From NCBI RefSeq assembly GCF_004345605.1, contig NZ_SLVY01000015.1, positions 117,467 through 181,466 on the forward strand: a DNA stretch of 64,000 bases, written 5' to 3'. This DNA comes from Rhodococcus sp. SMB37. GTDB taxonomy: Bacteria > Actinomycetota > Actinomycetes > Mycobacteriales > Mycobacteriaceae. The translations under genes and the position numbers were made by a program. The notes beneath the pieces are model-generated. The model ran no database searches and had not been told where the DNA came from. It saw nothing but the letters and a program-made list of their open reading frames with translations. The first letter of the stretch is position 1. Each line of letters starts with the position of its first letter. This document shows, piece after piece, positions 63,723 to 64,000 of this stretch.

Positions 63723-64000
63723 TGTTGTCGTTCGAGCGACAGGGACACCAACCCGAGCCGAGAGGGTCGGGTATATGGTAGTGTTCAGTTCGCAAGGATT
63801 ATCACAGCGAGAATTCGAACCGGGTTTGCGCCCGACAAGAATTTATGTGATAGGTTGGAACGGTTGCCCCGGAGCGGTTCGGAAGTATTTTCGAACGGCG
63901 ACGGCGTGTGCGTGTTCTTTGAGAACTCAACAGTGTGCCGATGAATGTCAGTGCCAATATTTTTTGGTGCGACCCCCACATTTTTGTGGGTGGTTGTTTG
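63723..64000 (+). promoter_or_regulatory. rRNA operon leader with boxA-like antitermination site
   Basis: Non-coding to the window end. GTTCTTTGAGAACTCAAC (63914-63931) is the boxA-type sequence found before 16S rRNA in Mycobacteriales. The hairpin CCCACA-TTTT-TGTGGG (63975-63990) follows. TGTCG/CGACA and ACCCGA/TCGGGT hairpins lie between 63725 and 63775. The mature 16S gene should begin just beyond the window. Confidence 0.8.
63826..63856 (+). promoter_or_regulatory. Possible second rRNA promoter P2
   Basis: TTGCGC (63826-63831) with GATAGG (63849) or TAGGTT (63851-63856) as -10 at 17-19 bases. Tandem rrn promoters are usual, but these hexamers are weak. Confidence 0.4.

Overview
This window is a high-GC actinobacterial chromosome segment. 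Its gene order (pdtaR-polA-rpsA-coaE-DUF402-uvrB-USP-MBL-uvrA-infC-rpmI-rplT-tsnR-pheS-pheT-argCJBDFRGH, then a lipase/acyl-CoA synthetase fusion, a Trm112-like protein, mpg and tyrS) follows the Mycobacteriales order known from Mycobacterium tuberculosis Rv1626 to Rv1689. GTG starts, frequent ATGA/GTGA overlaps and TANNNT -10 hexamers set 6-8 nt before start codons (probable leaderless mRNAs) fit that order. The rRNA-type leader right after tyrS and the overall protein character suggest Rhodococcus or a close relative. This is inference from synteny and sequence character; no database was searched.

Layout. 1-4.9 kb: the end of the nuo operon (nuoL partial, nuoM, nuoN). 5-7.4 kb: a small accessory patch with a lone FtsK/EccC-like domain that lacks a Walker A motif, a frameshifted winged-helix gene and an unknown polytopic membrane protein, ending at a tRNA-Leu(CAA) gene. 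7.6-11 kb: pdtaR and polA. 11-20.4 kb: a mixed block with thioredoxin, a GlxA-type regulator, a 2H phosphoesterase, an isocitrate/isopropylmalate-type dehydrogenase next to a polar amino acid ABC transporter, a methyltransferase, and a secreted LVIVD beta-propeller paired with a DUF305 protein. 20.6-31 kb: rpsA, coaE, a two-gene flavin monooxygenase/FMN reductase operon with a MarR-like palindrome, a sodium/solute symporter with a 43-residue partner, and uvrB. 31-42.5 kb: SCO6745-type protein, universal stress protein, HelR-type RNA polymerase recycling ATPase, a DoxX-like protein with an 11-residue repeat tail, a carboxyethylornithine-synthase-like enzyme, an MBL hydrolase and uvrA. 42.5-49.3 kb: translation genes (infC with an ATC start and an attenuator-like leader, rpmI, rplT, rRNA methyltransferase, pheS, pheT). 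49.8-58.4 kb: the complete arginine cluster argCJBDFRGH behind an ARG-box-like site. 58.5-63.7 kb: lipase/acyl-CoA synthetase fusion, Trm112-like protein, mpg, tyrS. 63.7-64 kb: rRNA operon promoter and leader.

Most of the window is conserved core genome; no insertion sequence, CRISPR array or intact prophage was seen. The unusual items are: the degenerate FtsK-like gene beside the tRNA gene; the tRNA-Leu lacking a long variable arm; the 11-residue repeat tail on the DoxX protein; a 30-bp duplicated hairpin cassette at the pheS-pheT junction; the infC leader; and the divergent gene pair whose start codons overlap in a CATG.
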